From positions 1 through 64,000 of the forward strand of contig JANQQI010000009.1 of NCBI GenBank assembly GCA_028285085.1: 64,000 nucleotides of DNA, written 5' to 3'. Within the stretch, counting starts at the first letter, position 1, and each line of letters starts with the position of its first letter. Shown piece by piece: positions 1 to 8,900 of this stretch. The notes under the pieces were generated by a model that was not told the origin of the DNA, did not search any database, and saw only the letters and a program-made list of their open reading frames with translations. The position numbers and the translations under genes are program-made. Origin of the DNA: Saprospiraceae bacterium (GTDB taxonomy: Bacteria; Bacteroidota; Bacteroidia; Chitinophagales; Saprospiraceae).

Positions 1-454
1 TGGTATCCGAAAAATCATAATTGCTACACACAAAATCGAAATTCGCCAGCGGAAGTTGGCGTTCCAAGCCATCAATTCCGGCGTCAAAATCGTGGTTGCC
101 AATCGTAGCGGCATCATATTTCATAGCGGACATTAACTTGAACTCCAGCTCACCCAGAAAATAATTAAAATAGGGCGTTCCCTGGAAAATATCACCGCAA
201 TCGAACAGCAAAACATGCTCTTCTTCCCGACGAATTTGCTGGATCATGGCCGCCCGCCGCGCGGCACCACCTAAGCCTTCGTTGCGGCCGCCGTCCATCG
301 GAAACGGCTCGATCCGACTGTGAACATCATTGGTATGCAAAATAGTGAGCTTGGTGATCTCCGGACGGGCTGCCAGAGCATCAAGAGGCAGTACTCCTGC
401 CCCCAGCAGAAGACCGCCAGCGCCCAGTTGTTTGAGAAAGGATCGACGTCGCAT
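1..454 (-). CDS. Metallophosphatase half of a split 5'-nucleotidase (partial, runs off the window)
   Basis: The first 151 codons of a leftward gene are present; the rest lies outside the window. The protein starts MRRRSFLKQLGAGG, a clear twin-arginine (Tat) signal with RR followed by SFLK and a hydrophobic stretch ending near ALA. After it come the metal-binding motifs of calcineurin-like phosphoesterases: a TILHTNDVHSR block, FDCGDIFQGTPYFNY, and GNHDFDAGIDGL. These match the N-terminal domain of UshA-type 5'-nucleotidases, which hydrolyse extracytoplasmic nucleotides. The C-terminal substrate-binding domain is encoded separately by the gene just upstream (497-1243), with a 42 bp gap, so the pair probably works as one enzyme in the periplasm. 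Confidence 0.88.
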   Translation of the reverse strand, partial: MRRRSFLKQLGAGGLLLGAGVLPLDALAARPEITKLTILHTNDVHSRIEPFPMDGGRNEGLGGAARRAAMIQQIRREEEHVLLFDCGDIFQGTPYFNYFLGELEFKLMSAMKYDAATIGNHDFDAGIDGLERQLPLANFDFVCSNYDFSDT

Positions 455-496
455 AAACTATAGATTTAGAAAAGCTTGTTGATAATTTGAAATAGA

Positions 497-1243
497 TTAG
501 GATCGGATTTTTACTCGGCCCGTGACTTTCACCCCAATCTTCTCGCCAGCCGCATGTTTGGCCGAACAGTAATCCATGATCATATCCCGATAGACAATAT
601 TAAGTTGGTCACGTGGTTGTTCCCGAAAGAAAAAACATCGATCGCCTCCATTAGCGACAAAATCAGAGATGGCAATACGATAGATTCGATTCAAATCCAG
701 CGGCGCACCGCCAATAATAATATCCTCGGGCTGGTCATTATGAATAGTAAATTGTACACTCTTGCTTATTGGCCAGCCACCCCGCACAGCCATGCGGTCA
801 AAAAGTTGTTGCACCACGTCGCCTTTGACCTTGAGCACGACCACCTTGTTGTCAAAGGGCATCAGCTCGAAGACTTTACCTCGGGTAATCGGCCCGGCGG
901 GCAAGGTAGACAGCCGAATTCCGCCGTAGTTAACCACACCAAAATCAATAGCTTGAGCATAGTGTTGTGCAGCGCCCTCGTGAATAATGTCAGCCATTAG
1001 ATTGCCCAGCCCCGATTCGGGTTGTGCCTTGTGCAGCTCTTCAGCGGAATAGGCAATAACCTCATTCATGACCGCATCTAACTGCTGCTTGTAAGGCGCA
1101 ATCAGGGCGACGATGGCGGTGTCGGAGGGCGCCGTCTCGTCGGTCATGTGTAGCTGCTTGGTTTCGACATTCGCCAAGTGCTGCACATTCTTGCAGGAAA
1201 AGGTGAGCAGAATTAAAAGGAATAGACTATGCTTCCAGGACAT
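497..1243 (-). CDS. 5'-nucleotidase C-terminal domain lipoprotein
   Basis: This 248-residue protein has a lipoprotein signal (MSWKHSLFLLILLTFSC, lipobox LTFSC) and then a 5'-nucleotidase C-terminal domain. Recognisable blocks are SGLGNLMADII, DFGVVNYGGIR, ITRGKVFELMPFDN and a late YRIAISDFVANGGD motif. In UshA-type enzymes this domain binds the nucleoside and closes over the metallophosphatase site. Here it is a separate protein transcribed just before the catalytic half (1-454). Bacteroidota often carry this split arrangement. It probably sits as a lipoprotein on a membrane face while the partner is Tat-exported; how the two meet is not visible from sequence. Confidence 0.88.
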   Translation of the reverse strand: MSWKHSLFLLILLTFSCKNVQHLANVETKQLHMTDETAPSDTAIVALIAPYKQQLDAVMNEVIAYSAEELHKAQPESGLGNLMADIIHEGAAQHYAQAIDFGVVNYGGIRLSTLPAGPITRGKVFELMPFDNKVVVLKVKGDVVQQLFDRMAVRGGWPISKSVQFTIHNDQPEDIIIGGAPLDLNRIYRIAISDFVANGGDRCFFFREQPRDQLNIVYRDMIMDYCSAKHAAGEKIGVKVTGRVKIRS

Positions 1244-1338
1244 ACTGCATTATTTTGGGTGATGACCACAAAATAAGCAATAGTTAGTTAAGTCAATATT
1301 AAGTTGAATACAAGAAAAGGCAAAATCAGATGCAAGGC

Positions 1339-1878
1339 TTAAAGCAACAAACCCGCTTCCTTTTTCACCGCAATCAAGGCCTTATCGGAAGAATTGATTT
1401 CCCGTTGCTCCAAAAACTTAAACAGATCACTGGCGTATTGATGAGCGTTCGTATCCGGATCAATAGTATTGAAGACCAGGTTGATGATATTGAGCGCATC
1501 ATCGCGGGCAATCTTAATGATTTGCCATAGCTGATCGGAGACGTAGACTTGTTGAGTAATATTATGTTCAAATTCTTGCTGGATCGCCAACATCATTGCC
1601 ATTCGTAAATCGGTGGCGGTCATGTTTTCCGTGCGCAGGCGAAGCACCAAATTGGGAATAGAAATACGCTCACAAAAGAGCGAAAGGCGTTCGTATGCCT
1701 GCAAGCGCAAAGGAACTGTTGTTTTTTGCTGGTTCTGGCGAAACTCTAAAGAACTCAATTTATACTGATTCGCCAGGTACTGTTTGAGCAGGGTATGCAC
1801 TGTAAAAAAGACGATCAATGCAGGAACAGTAATCTTTATTATTTCGAAAATAATTTCCAACCAAAGTGGCATAGACAT
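1339..1878 (-). CDS. Conserved Bacteroidota membrane-anchored protein of unknown function
   Basis: The protein has 179 residues. An N-terminal transmembrane helix (about residues 8-30, IIFEIIKITVPALIVFFTV) is followed by a charged, helical cytoplasmic domain with a LRLQAYERLSLFCERISIPNLVLR block. I recognise this as a family widespread in Bacteroidota without a known role; it may be the one catalogued as DUF7935, but I am unsure of the number. It is a single gene, transcribed toward the 5'-nucleotidase pair. The codon pattern and the length of the frame support a real gene. No enzymatic motif is visible. Confidence 0.75.
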   Translation of the reverse strand: MSMPLWLEIIFEIIKITVPALIVFFTVHTLLKQYLANQYKLSSLEFRQNQQKTTVPLRLQAYERLSLFCERISIPNLVLRLRTENMTATDLRMAMMLAIQQEFEHNITQQVYVSDQLWQIIKIARDDALNIINLVFNTIDPDTNAHQYASDLFKFLEQREINSSDKALIAVKKEAGLLL

Positions 1879-2103
1879 GAATTTATTGATGCAAGTGCAG
1901 CTACTTTTGGAGAGAGACCATTAAGCTTAATGGATGCCGTAAAATCTTTGATTTTATACGAAAGGCTATTTTCTTTCTCCTATTAATCGCAACTTGAGTT
2001 CATCAACATTAATAAATACTGATAATCAGCAACTTATAATACATTTTAGAACGCTATACGTCAAATCCCGGCAAAAATACGTTTTGCCTAGGGATTTAGC
2101 AAG

Positions 2104-2115
2104 GGTTCGCGAACC
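2104..2115. promoter_or_regulatory. Perfect 12-bp palindrome in a 372-bp intergenic region
   Basis: GGTTCGCGAACC is a perfect 12-bp palindrome in the space between two divergent genes (1339-1878 leftward and 2252-2614 rightward). It lies about 90 bp upstream of the recognisable promoter of the Fe-S carrier gene. It could be an operator. The rest of this intergenic stretch (1879-2194) shows no gene that I can support. Confidence 0.25.
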
Positions 2116-2194
2116 TATAACGCGAAAAGGGGTCGGATGATACAACATTTCGCAATGGGTAGATGTTTTAACATCAAAATATGGTTACCCCCTT

Positions 2195-2223
2195 TTTGAA
2201 CGTTAATATTTTACGTATTTTTG
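2195..2223 (+). promoter_or_regulatory. Bacteroidota-type promoter of the A-type Fe-S carrier gene
   Basis: TTTG at 2195-2198 and TATTTTTG (consensus TAnnTTTG) at 2216-2223 are separated by 17 bp, which fits the -33/-7 promoter known from Bacteroidota. The start codon follows 28 bp after the -7 element. Confidence 0.7.
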
Positions 2224-2251
2224 TGAGAAATTGAATAAAAAGCATTGAGTC

Positions 2252-2614
2252 ATGAGTGCAACGACAACAGATAAATCGACCATCGTTCATCCCATTACGC
2301 TAACCGAAGGTGCTATCAATCAACTGAAACGTATTCGGACGGAGCAGCAAGTTCCTGAAGATCATGGTTTGCGGGTTGGAGTAAAAGGTGGCGGATGTTC
2401 TGGATTTTCCTACATCCTGGGATTCGATGTCCAAAAAGATACCGATGATACTTTCGAAATCAACGGCTTAAAAGTCCTAATGCAGAAAGCCCACGCCATT
2501 TATTTGCTCGGTATGGAAATCGATTGGGTAGAAGGTTTGAACAACCGTGGATTTTCTTTCAATAATCCAAATGCCACAGATACTTGTGGTTGCGGTACTT
2601 CGTTTTCGGCATAA
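2252..2614 (+). CDS. A-type iron-sulfur cluster carrier (IscA/SufA/ErpA/HesB family)
   Basis: The protein has 120 residues, usual for the family. It binds and transfers Fe-S clusters to target apoproteins in the cytoplasm. The three conserved cysteines are present: Cys49 in KGGGCSGF and Cys112 and Cys114 in the C-terminal CGCG motif. The LRVGVKGGGCSG block and the late NPNAT motif are diagnostic. The gene is monocistronic here, with its own promoter and a strong terminator, so it cannot be assigned to isc or suf by neighbours. HscB is encoded far away (48337-48861). Confidence 0.93.
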   Translation: MSATTTDKSTIVHPITLTEGAINQLKRIRTEQQVPEDHGLRVGVKGGGCSGFSYILGFDVQKDTDDTFEINGLKVLMQKAHAIYLLGMEIDWVEGLNNRGFSFNNPNATDTCGCGTSFSA

Positions 2615-2632
2615 AGCCTTAGCGACTTTTAC

Positions 2633-2672
2633 AAAAAACGCTGTTCTGCCTCGCACGGAACAGCGTTTTTTT
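2633..2672. terminator. Bidirectional intrinsic terminator
   Basis: The inverted repeat CGCTGTTC ... GAACAGCG is flanked by A6 on the left and T7 on the right, just after the stop of the Fe-S carrier gene. It can stop transcription in either direction. Confidence 0.85.
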
Positions 2673-2705
2673 ATTCCCTTCCTCTCCCCTGCTTTTTACC
2701 CAAAC

Positions 2706-2738
2706 AAAAACGGGTAGCATGTTTGGACACACTACCCG
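2706..2738 (-). terminator. Intrinsic terminator of icd
   Basis: CGGGTAG (2711-2717) pairs with CTACCCG (2732-2738). On the minus strand the hairpin is followed by a CGTTTTTGTTTG run. It lies about 45 bp after the icd stop codon. Confidence 0.7.
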
Positions 2739-2784
2739 CTATGATCACCACAATATTTGTAAGTGATCTATCTAAATTGGAATT

Positions 2785-4005
2785 TTACATATTTGCAATG
2801 ATCTCGTCACCAAACTCAGAGCACTTCAACTTGGTTGCGCCTTCCATCAGACGTTCGAAATCATAAGTTACGCGTTTTTTGGCGATGGCACCTTCAATAC
2901 CTTTGACAATCAACTCACCTACTTCTTTCCAGCCCATGTAGTCAAACATCATCACGCCCGACAAAATTACAGAACTAGGATTCACTTTATCCTGGCCAGC
3001 GTATTTAGGCGCAGTACCGTGAGTCGCTTCAAAAATAGAAGCACCGGTGTGGTAGTTGATATTCGCACCTGGAGCGATACCGATACCACCGACCATGGCA
3101 GCCAAAGCATCACTGATGTAGTCACCGTTGAGGTTCAAGGTTGCAATGACATCGTATTCAGCGGGACGTAGCAAAATTTGCTGTAAGAAAGCATCCGCGA
3201 TCACATCTTTGATGATCAGTTCTTTACCATCTTTTTTGACAATTTGCCAAGGGCCACCCTCGAAATCTTCTGCACCGTACTCGCGCTTAGCCAAATCGTA
3301 ACCCCACTCTTTGAACTTACCTTCGGTGAATTTCATGATGTTACCCTTGTGTACCAGGGTCACAGATTTACGATTGTTTTCCAAAGCATAATCGATCGCT
3401 GCTTGGACCAAGCGCTCCGTACCTTCTACTGAGACGGGCTTGATACCCAAAGAAACAGAATTAGGGAAACGAATCTGAGTCACACCCATCTCGTTCATCA
3501 AAAAGCCTTTTACTTTTTCTACCTCAGGCGTACCATTATTATATTCGATACCGGCGTAGATATCTTCAGTATTTTCACGGAAGATAACCATGTCAACTTT
3601 ACCCGGATCTTTCACCGGTGAAGGTACTCCCTGGAACCAGCGTACCGGACGTACACAAGCGTACAAATCCAGTTTTTGGCGCAGTGCTACATTGAGTGAG
3701 CGGATACCACCACCAACGGGGGTCGTGAGTGGGCCCTTAATCGCAATCAAATACTCATTAATCGCATCAAGTGTTGCCTGTGGCAACCACTCTCCGGTTT
3801 GATCCATTGCCTTTTGTCCAGCCAAGACTTCTTTCCAAACAATTTTGCGACTTCCGCCGTAGGCTTTCTCAACCGCGGCATCAAATACGCGCACCGCAGC
3901 GGCCCAAATATCTGGTCCGATACCGTCACCTTCGATAAAAGGAATAATTGGATCGTTCGGTACGTTTAATTTTCTATTTGCAATCGTTACTTTTGTCCCA
4001 CTCAT
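2785..4005 (-). CDS. icd: NADP-type isocitrate dehydrogenase
   Basis: The enzyme oxidatively decarboxylates isocitrate to 2-oxoglutarate in the TCA cycle. The 406-residue product from the [12 protein letters not shown] start is of the usual length for the homodimeric bacterial enzyme. Visible hallmarks are [14 protein letters not shown] near the N-terminus, the phosphorylation-loop-like [34 protein letters not shown], the [15 protein letters not shown] block and the late [12 protein letters not shown] and [13 protein letters not shown] motifs. The frame is open 23 codons further upstream, but the internal ATG at 4003-4005 fits the family start and lies downstream of a promoter element. It is monocistronic, with its own terminator. 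Confidence 0.95.
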   Translation of the reverse strand: MSGTKVTIANRKLNVPNDPIIPFIEGDGIGPDIWAAAVRVFDAAVEKAYGGSRKIVWKEVLAGQKAMDQTGEWLPQATLDAINEYLIAIKGPLTTPVGGGIRSLNVALRQKLDLYACVRPVRWFQGVPSPVKDPGKVDMVIFRENTEDIYAGIEYNNGTPEVEKVKGFLMNEMGVTQIRFPNSVSLGIKPVSVEGTERLVQAAIDYALENNRKSVTLVHKGNIMKFTEGKFKEWGYDLAKREYGAEDFEGGPWQIVKKDGKELIIKDVIADAFLQQILLRPAEYDVIATLNLNGDYISDALAAMVGGIGIAPGANINYHTGASIFEATHGTAPKYAGQDKVNPSSVILSGVMMFDYMGWKEVGELIVKGIEGAIAKKRVTYDFERLMEGATKLKCSEFGDEIIANM

Positions 4006-4052
4006 ATTTAAATTGTATTTTGGTTTGTATGAAGGATTTAAAAATTCCGGTG

Positions 4053-4060
4053 CAAATGTA
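4053..4060 (-). promoter_or_regulatory. -7 element of the icd promoter
   Basis: On the minus strand this reads TACATTTG, a perfect TAnnTTTG element, 48 bp upstream of the chosen icd start. A TTTG on the same strand lies at 4087-4090, farther away than usual. The position supports the internal icd start, because the longer frame would begin upstream of the transcript start. Confidence 0.5.
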
Positions 4061-4081
4061 AGGATTTTCAACAACTAAAAC

Positions 4082-4669
4082 ATGAACAAAATAACCCTTA
4101 TCTTATTCTTCGCTACCCTATTTGCTTGTAAGAGTCCAAGTGGCACAGGAGGGGGCAGCACAGATTGTGAAACCATGGCTACCGTTAAGGATTTCACCGG
4201 GCTGGATGGCTGTAAATTTCTCCTCGTTTTAGAAAATGGGGATAAGCTATTACCCGCCAAACTCCCCGCAGGTTTTAGTCTTGCTGACGGTCAGGAAGTG
4301 AAGTTTGGTTATAAAGAAATGAAGGATGCCGTGAGCATCTGTATGGCCGAAAAGATGTCCGTTGAAGTCACTTGTATCGAAGTGGTAGGCGGCCGCCCTG
4401 AAATCTCAGAATGTTACGATACGGAAGATCCTAAAACCGTTCCTTGGTTACAAGGTGCCGTGAAAGAACACCGAGCGATATCAGTCAAAAAGTATCGCTA
4501 TCGTACTAATGGCTGGGCGTATTTACTGAGTACTCGCGACAAGCAATTCTTGTATGATTGCCAGGGCACTAAGCTTTGTGAGTTTTCAGGTTTTGGCCCG
4601 CAGGACTGCGTCGCTCAAAAACTGCAAGGCGAAGGAGAAGGCCGGATTATCTGGCGTAATGTGGAATAG
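4082..4669 (+). CDS. Lipoprotein of unknown function
   Basis: The product has 195 residues and begins MNKITLILFFATLFAC, a clear lipoprotein signal with lipobox LFAC, then a Gly-rich linker (SGTGGGSTD). The mature part contains about ten further cysteines, suggesting disulfide bonds outside the cytoplasm. No known domain is recognised. It is divergent from icd, and its start lies inside the icd promoter region. ruvB follows 27 bp after its stop, so the two may be cotranscribed. Confidence 0.7.
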   Translation: MNKITLILFFATLFACKSPSGTGGGSTDCETMATVKDFTGLDGCKFLLVLENGDKLLPAKLPAGFSLADGQEVKFGYKEMKDAVSICMAEKMSVEVTCIEVVGGRPEISECYDTEDPKTVPWLQGAVKEHRAISVKKYRYRTNGWAYLLSTRDKQFLYDCQGTKLCEFSGFGPQDCVAQKLQGEGEGRIIWRNVE

Positions 4670-4696
4670 ATCAAAGGCAAGTTAAGCCCAATATAT

Positions 4697-5719
4697 ATGA
4701 ATCCGAATCTGGATCCCACCGACGAACACTTTCAACCGGAGGAGAAGCAAATCGAAAAGGCCTTACGGCCACAAGAGCTGGATGATTTTAGCGGCCAGCC
4801 CAAGATCGTCGCTAATCTCAAGGTCTTTATCGCGGCCGCGCGTCAGCGCGGAGAGGCGCTGGATCACGTTTTACTACATGGCCCTCCCGGCTTGGGGAAA
4901 ACGACGCTATCGCACATCATCGCCAATGAGTTAGCATCAGAGATGAAAATGTCCTCCGGGCCGGTATTGGAAAAACCCGGCGATCTGGCGGGCTTGCTGA
5001 CTAATCTGGAAGAAGGCGATGTCCTCTTCATTGACGAGATTCACCGACTCAACACCGTAGTCGAAGAATATTTGTACTCGGCCATGGAGGATTATCGTAT
5101 CGACATTATGATTGATAGCGGCCCCAATGCACGAAGTATTCAAATTACGCTCAACCCCTTCACCCTAGTCGGTGCGACCACCCGCATGGGGCTGCTGACG
5201 GCGCCGATGCGCGCACGTTTCGGCATTACCTGTCATCTTGATTATTACGATATTGAAACCCTCCGTAGAATTGTGACCCGCTCGGCGGGTATCCTCGATA
5301 TTCCGATTACGGAAGATGGTGCCACCGAAATCGCGCGGCGAAGCCGAGGCACACCGCGTATTGCAAACGCTCTGCTGCGACGTATTCGTGACTTCGCGCA
5401 GATCAAGGGTGATGGTACGATCGGTGTGGAGATCGCCCGCTACGGCCTGGAAGCCCTCAATGTAGACGATAGCGGTCTTGACGAAATGGATAATAAGATT
5501 CTATCGACGATCATCCATAAATTCAAAGGGGGGCCCGTCGGGATTACGACCATCGCCACCGCGGTGGGCGAAGAAGCGGGAACGATCGAAGAAGTACACG
5601 AGCCTTTCTTAATCATGGAAGGCTATATCCAGCGTACCCCACGGGGCCGGGAAGCTACCGAAAAGGCTTATCAGCATATCGGTATTGTACCACCTTCACG
5701 TAGCGGACGTCTGTTTTAG
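4697..5719 (+). CDS. ruvB: Holliday junction branch-migration ATPase RuvB
   Basis: The product has 340 residues, the usual size. It is the hexameric AAA+ motor that drives branch migration of Holliday junctions with RuvA. Visible features are the [15 protein letters not shown] start block, Walker A GPPGLGKT at about 62-69, Walker B with DEIH at about 113-116, the sensor block [21 protein letters not shown] and the C-terminal winged helix ending in [14 protein letters not shown]. ruvA and ruvC are not adjacent. Confidence 0.96.
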   Translation: MNPNLDPTDEHFQPEEKQIEKALRPQELDDFSGQPKIVANLKVFIAAARQRGEALDHVLLHGPPGLGKTTLSHIIANELASEMKMSSGPVLEKPGDLAGLLTNLEEGDVLFIDEIHRLNTVVEEYLYSAMEDYRIDIMIDSGPNARSIQITLNPFTLVGATTRMGLLTAPMRARFGITCHLDYYDIETLRRIVTRSAGILDIPITEDGATEIARRSRGTPRIANALLRRIRDFAQIKGDGTIGVEIARYGLEALNVDDSGLDEMDNKILSTIIHKFKGGPVGITTIATAVGEEAGTIEEVHEPFLIMEGYIQRTPRGREATEKAYQHIGIVPPSRSGRLF

Positions 5720-5990
5720 CTTAAGATTCTCGCCAAAATATAGCTTGTATTTCCACTACCACATCGGTATTTCGGAAGGGCTAGACAACTATGACCGTTA
5801 TTCTTGTGTTTACTGAATAACGATTAAGTTGCTAGGCTATCTGAATTTATGTCTTACAGCCGCCCTAACAAGTGCTTATCGGTCAGCCAATAAAACTATT
5901 TTCTGAACCGTTAAATTATTATATTTATAGAAAGATTCCGCTACCCTAACTTTCTACCGTATTATATTTTATAAACCAAATGCCTTCGTT

Positions 5991-8900
5991 ATGAAGACAA
6001 TTGCTATGAACAGTATCCTCTGGCTCTTTCTGCTGACTTTCGGTAGCTTAGCGGTAAATGCACAACACACCCATCACCACCATCATGGGCACGACCATGA
6101 TCATGGCCATCACGATCATGCCGCCGAAGAAATCGACGATGATCGGATTACGCTCATTCAGGGTGATCAATCAATGTCTTTTATCGAGAACCAAGGACAA
6201 TGGGATGGCCCCTTCTCCCACCGGGTTAATATGGGTAATGGCTTTCTATTTTTAGAAGAACAAGCGTTCACCTATCTATTCACCAATTACGATGATATTG
6301 AGCAGGTCCACGATTGGATCAAAATCCCTGAGGCTGAGCGTACCCCGTTGACGATGCGTCGCCATGCTTATCGCGTCAAGTTCCTCGGTGCGCAAAAACC
6401 ATTCATCGAAGGAAAAGACAAACAATCCCAGTACTATAATTATATCCTGGGTAACGATCCAAGTAAATGGGCTTCTAAGGTTCCCGTTTATCACAAAGTC
6501 GTTTATAACTCCCTCTATCCGGGCATTGATCTGGAGACCTATGATAAGAAAGGACTTTTAAAATATGATTTTATCGTACATCCAGGCAGTGATCCCAATA
6601 CGATCAAAATGCGCTATGAAGGGATTGAGCAGCCAGAATTAGACGATGGCAATCTTATCATTGAAACAACCGTGCAGACTGTAATTGAGCAGCGCCCTTA
6701 TGCTTATCAAATTATCGACGGTAAGGAAGTCGAAGTGCCCTGTGAATATGTCTTGGATGATGTAGAATTAAGTTTTGAATTCCCACGTGGCTACGATCCT
6801 AACTATAAGCTTGTCATTGATCCAACCGTAGTGGCGGCTACCCTTACCGGCACCATCAACCTCGGTACAAATTACAACTTCGGTCATACCGCGACTTTCG
6901 ATAATCAAGGTAACATTTATGCGGGCGGTATCGCTTTTGGACCAGGATTCCCGTACACTCCGGGTGCTTTCGAAGATATTTTCCAAGGTGGTGAAACGGA
7001 TATTGCTATTGCAAAATACAATCCCAACGGTACCGACCTGATTTACGCTACCTTCATTGGCGGTAATGGTGCTGATTACCCACATAGTTTAGTCGCTGAC
7101 TTTTCTCAGCAACTATACATTTACGGATCGAGTCGTAGCTCGAATTATCCGGTTACCAGCAATGCTTATCAAAGTACTAATGGTGGAGTCGTAGATATTA
7201 TCGTCACCAAGCTTAACGATGAAGGATCAGCTCTGGTAGGGTCAACTTACATGGGCGGCGGAGGCACCGATGGCCAAAACACGTCCACGCTGAATATGAA
7301 TTATGGTGATATTTATCGTGGAGAAATCGTACTTGATTTTCAAGGTAATGCTTACGTAGCCAGTTGCTCTGGATCGAGCAATTTCCCTACTTCTAGTAAT
7401 GCTTTTGATCAATCCTTCAATAGTGTCGGACAAGGATTCACCCCAGGACAAGATGGCGTCGTGTTCAAGTTGAATAGCGATATGTCAACTTTGTTTTGGT
7501 CGACCTACATAGGCGGTGATGAGTCAGATATTGCTCTTGGACTAAAAGTTGACGATCAGAACAATGTCTTTGTGACCGGAGTGGCCGGTGCTAGTAATTT
7601 CCCTACTACTCCGGGTACAGTACAACCCGGTTGGGGAGGCGGTGAAGAGGATGCTTTTGTGGCGAAGATTTCCGCGGATGGTAGTACTTTGATGCACAGT
7701 ACTTTCTGGGGAAGTAATGATGGTGGTGACGAGCACGCCTATTTCCTTGACCTGGATGAGGACGGTAACGTACACATCTATGGTCAAACTACGGGGCAAA
7801 TGCCAATTTCTCCGAATACTTACTTTTTTAACGCCGGGAGCCGTCAGTTTCTCGCCAGCTTCGATCCGAATCTCGATGACATTATCTACAGCACAGTCAT
7901 TGGAAGTGGTAGCACCCCCTTGGGCGTTTATGATTTCGTCCCAGTCGCTTTCATGGTTGATAAATGCAACAATATTTATTTCTCTGGCTATTATGCCCGT
8001 GAAAACTTACCTATCTCATCAGATGCGATCAGTGTAGCTCCCAATTCGTTCTATCTGGGTGTACTAGAACCTAATGCTTCGGGCTTTTCGTTTGGTACTT
8101 ACTACGGTGCGGCCAATCACGTAGACGGTGGGACGAGTCGCTTTGATAAAGGCGGTATCGTCTATCAAGGAGTTTGTTCTTGCACAAACCCCACTTCAGG
8201 GGTGATGAATACACTCCCCAGTGCCTGGTCAACCAGCCAAGCTACTTTCTGTGATATTGGCGTATTTAAAATTGATTTTGACATCAGTACCGTAACGGCT
8301 GGTATTAACGCAACTGCCGCTTCGACACCGGTAACGGCGACCAGTGGTTGTGCGCCTTTTGCGGTTGATTTTTTCTATACTGGTCAAGATGCCACGACCT
8401 TCTTGTGGGATTTTGATGATAATGGGTCGATTAGTACTCAGGAAAATCCGAGCTATACCTTTACCGAAACGGGGACCTATCTTGTCCAATTGGTGGTTAC
8501 CGCGCCAAATACTTGTAACATGTTCGATACGGCTTACATTCAGATCGATGTACTGGATGGCAGTAGCTTATCGTCTAATATAACGGTTTGTGACCCAAGT
8601 GATCCCATCTTCCTCGACGCTACCACTACGAATGCCACATATGAATGGCAAGATGGAAGCACCGGAGCTACCTTTATTGCTCCCGGACAAGGTATTTATT
8701 GGGTAGATATTACCATTACGGGCTGTACACGCCGAGATTCTTTCATTGTAGAATTAGCTAGTGCTCTGGATGTGGATTTGGGAGAGGACTTTTCGGTCTG
8801 TGACGAGAATTTTTTCATACTTGATGCGACCACTGTAGGAGCGGTCACTTATCAGTGGCAAAATGGCTCTAATTCTCCCACCCTCACCATTGTGAACAGT

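Noticed and set aside
1795-1986. A 63-codon rightward frame between two divergent genes
   Set aside because: Mostly antisense to the membrane protein gene, without ribosome-binding site or family similarity.
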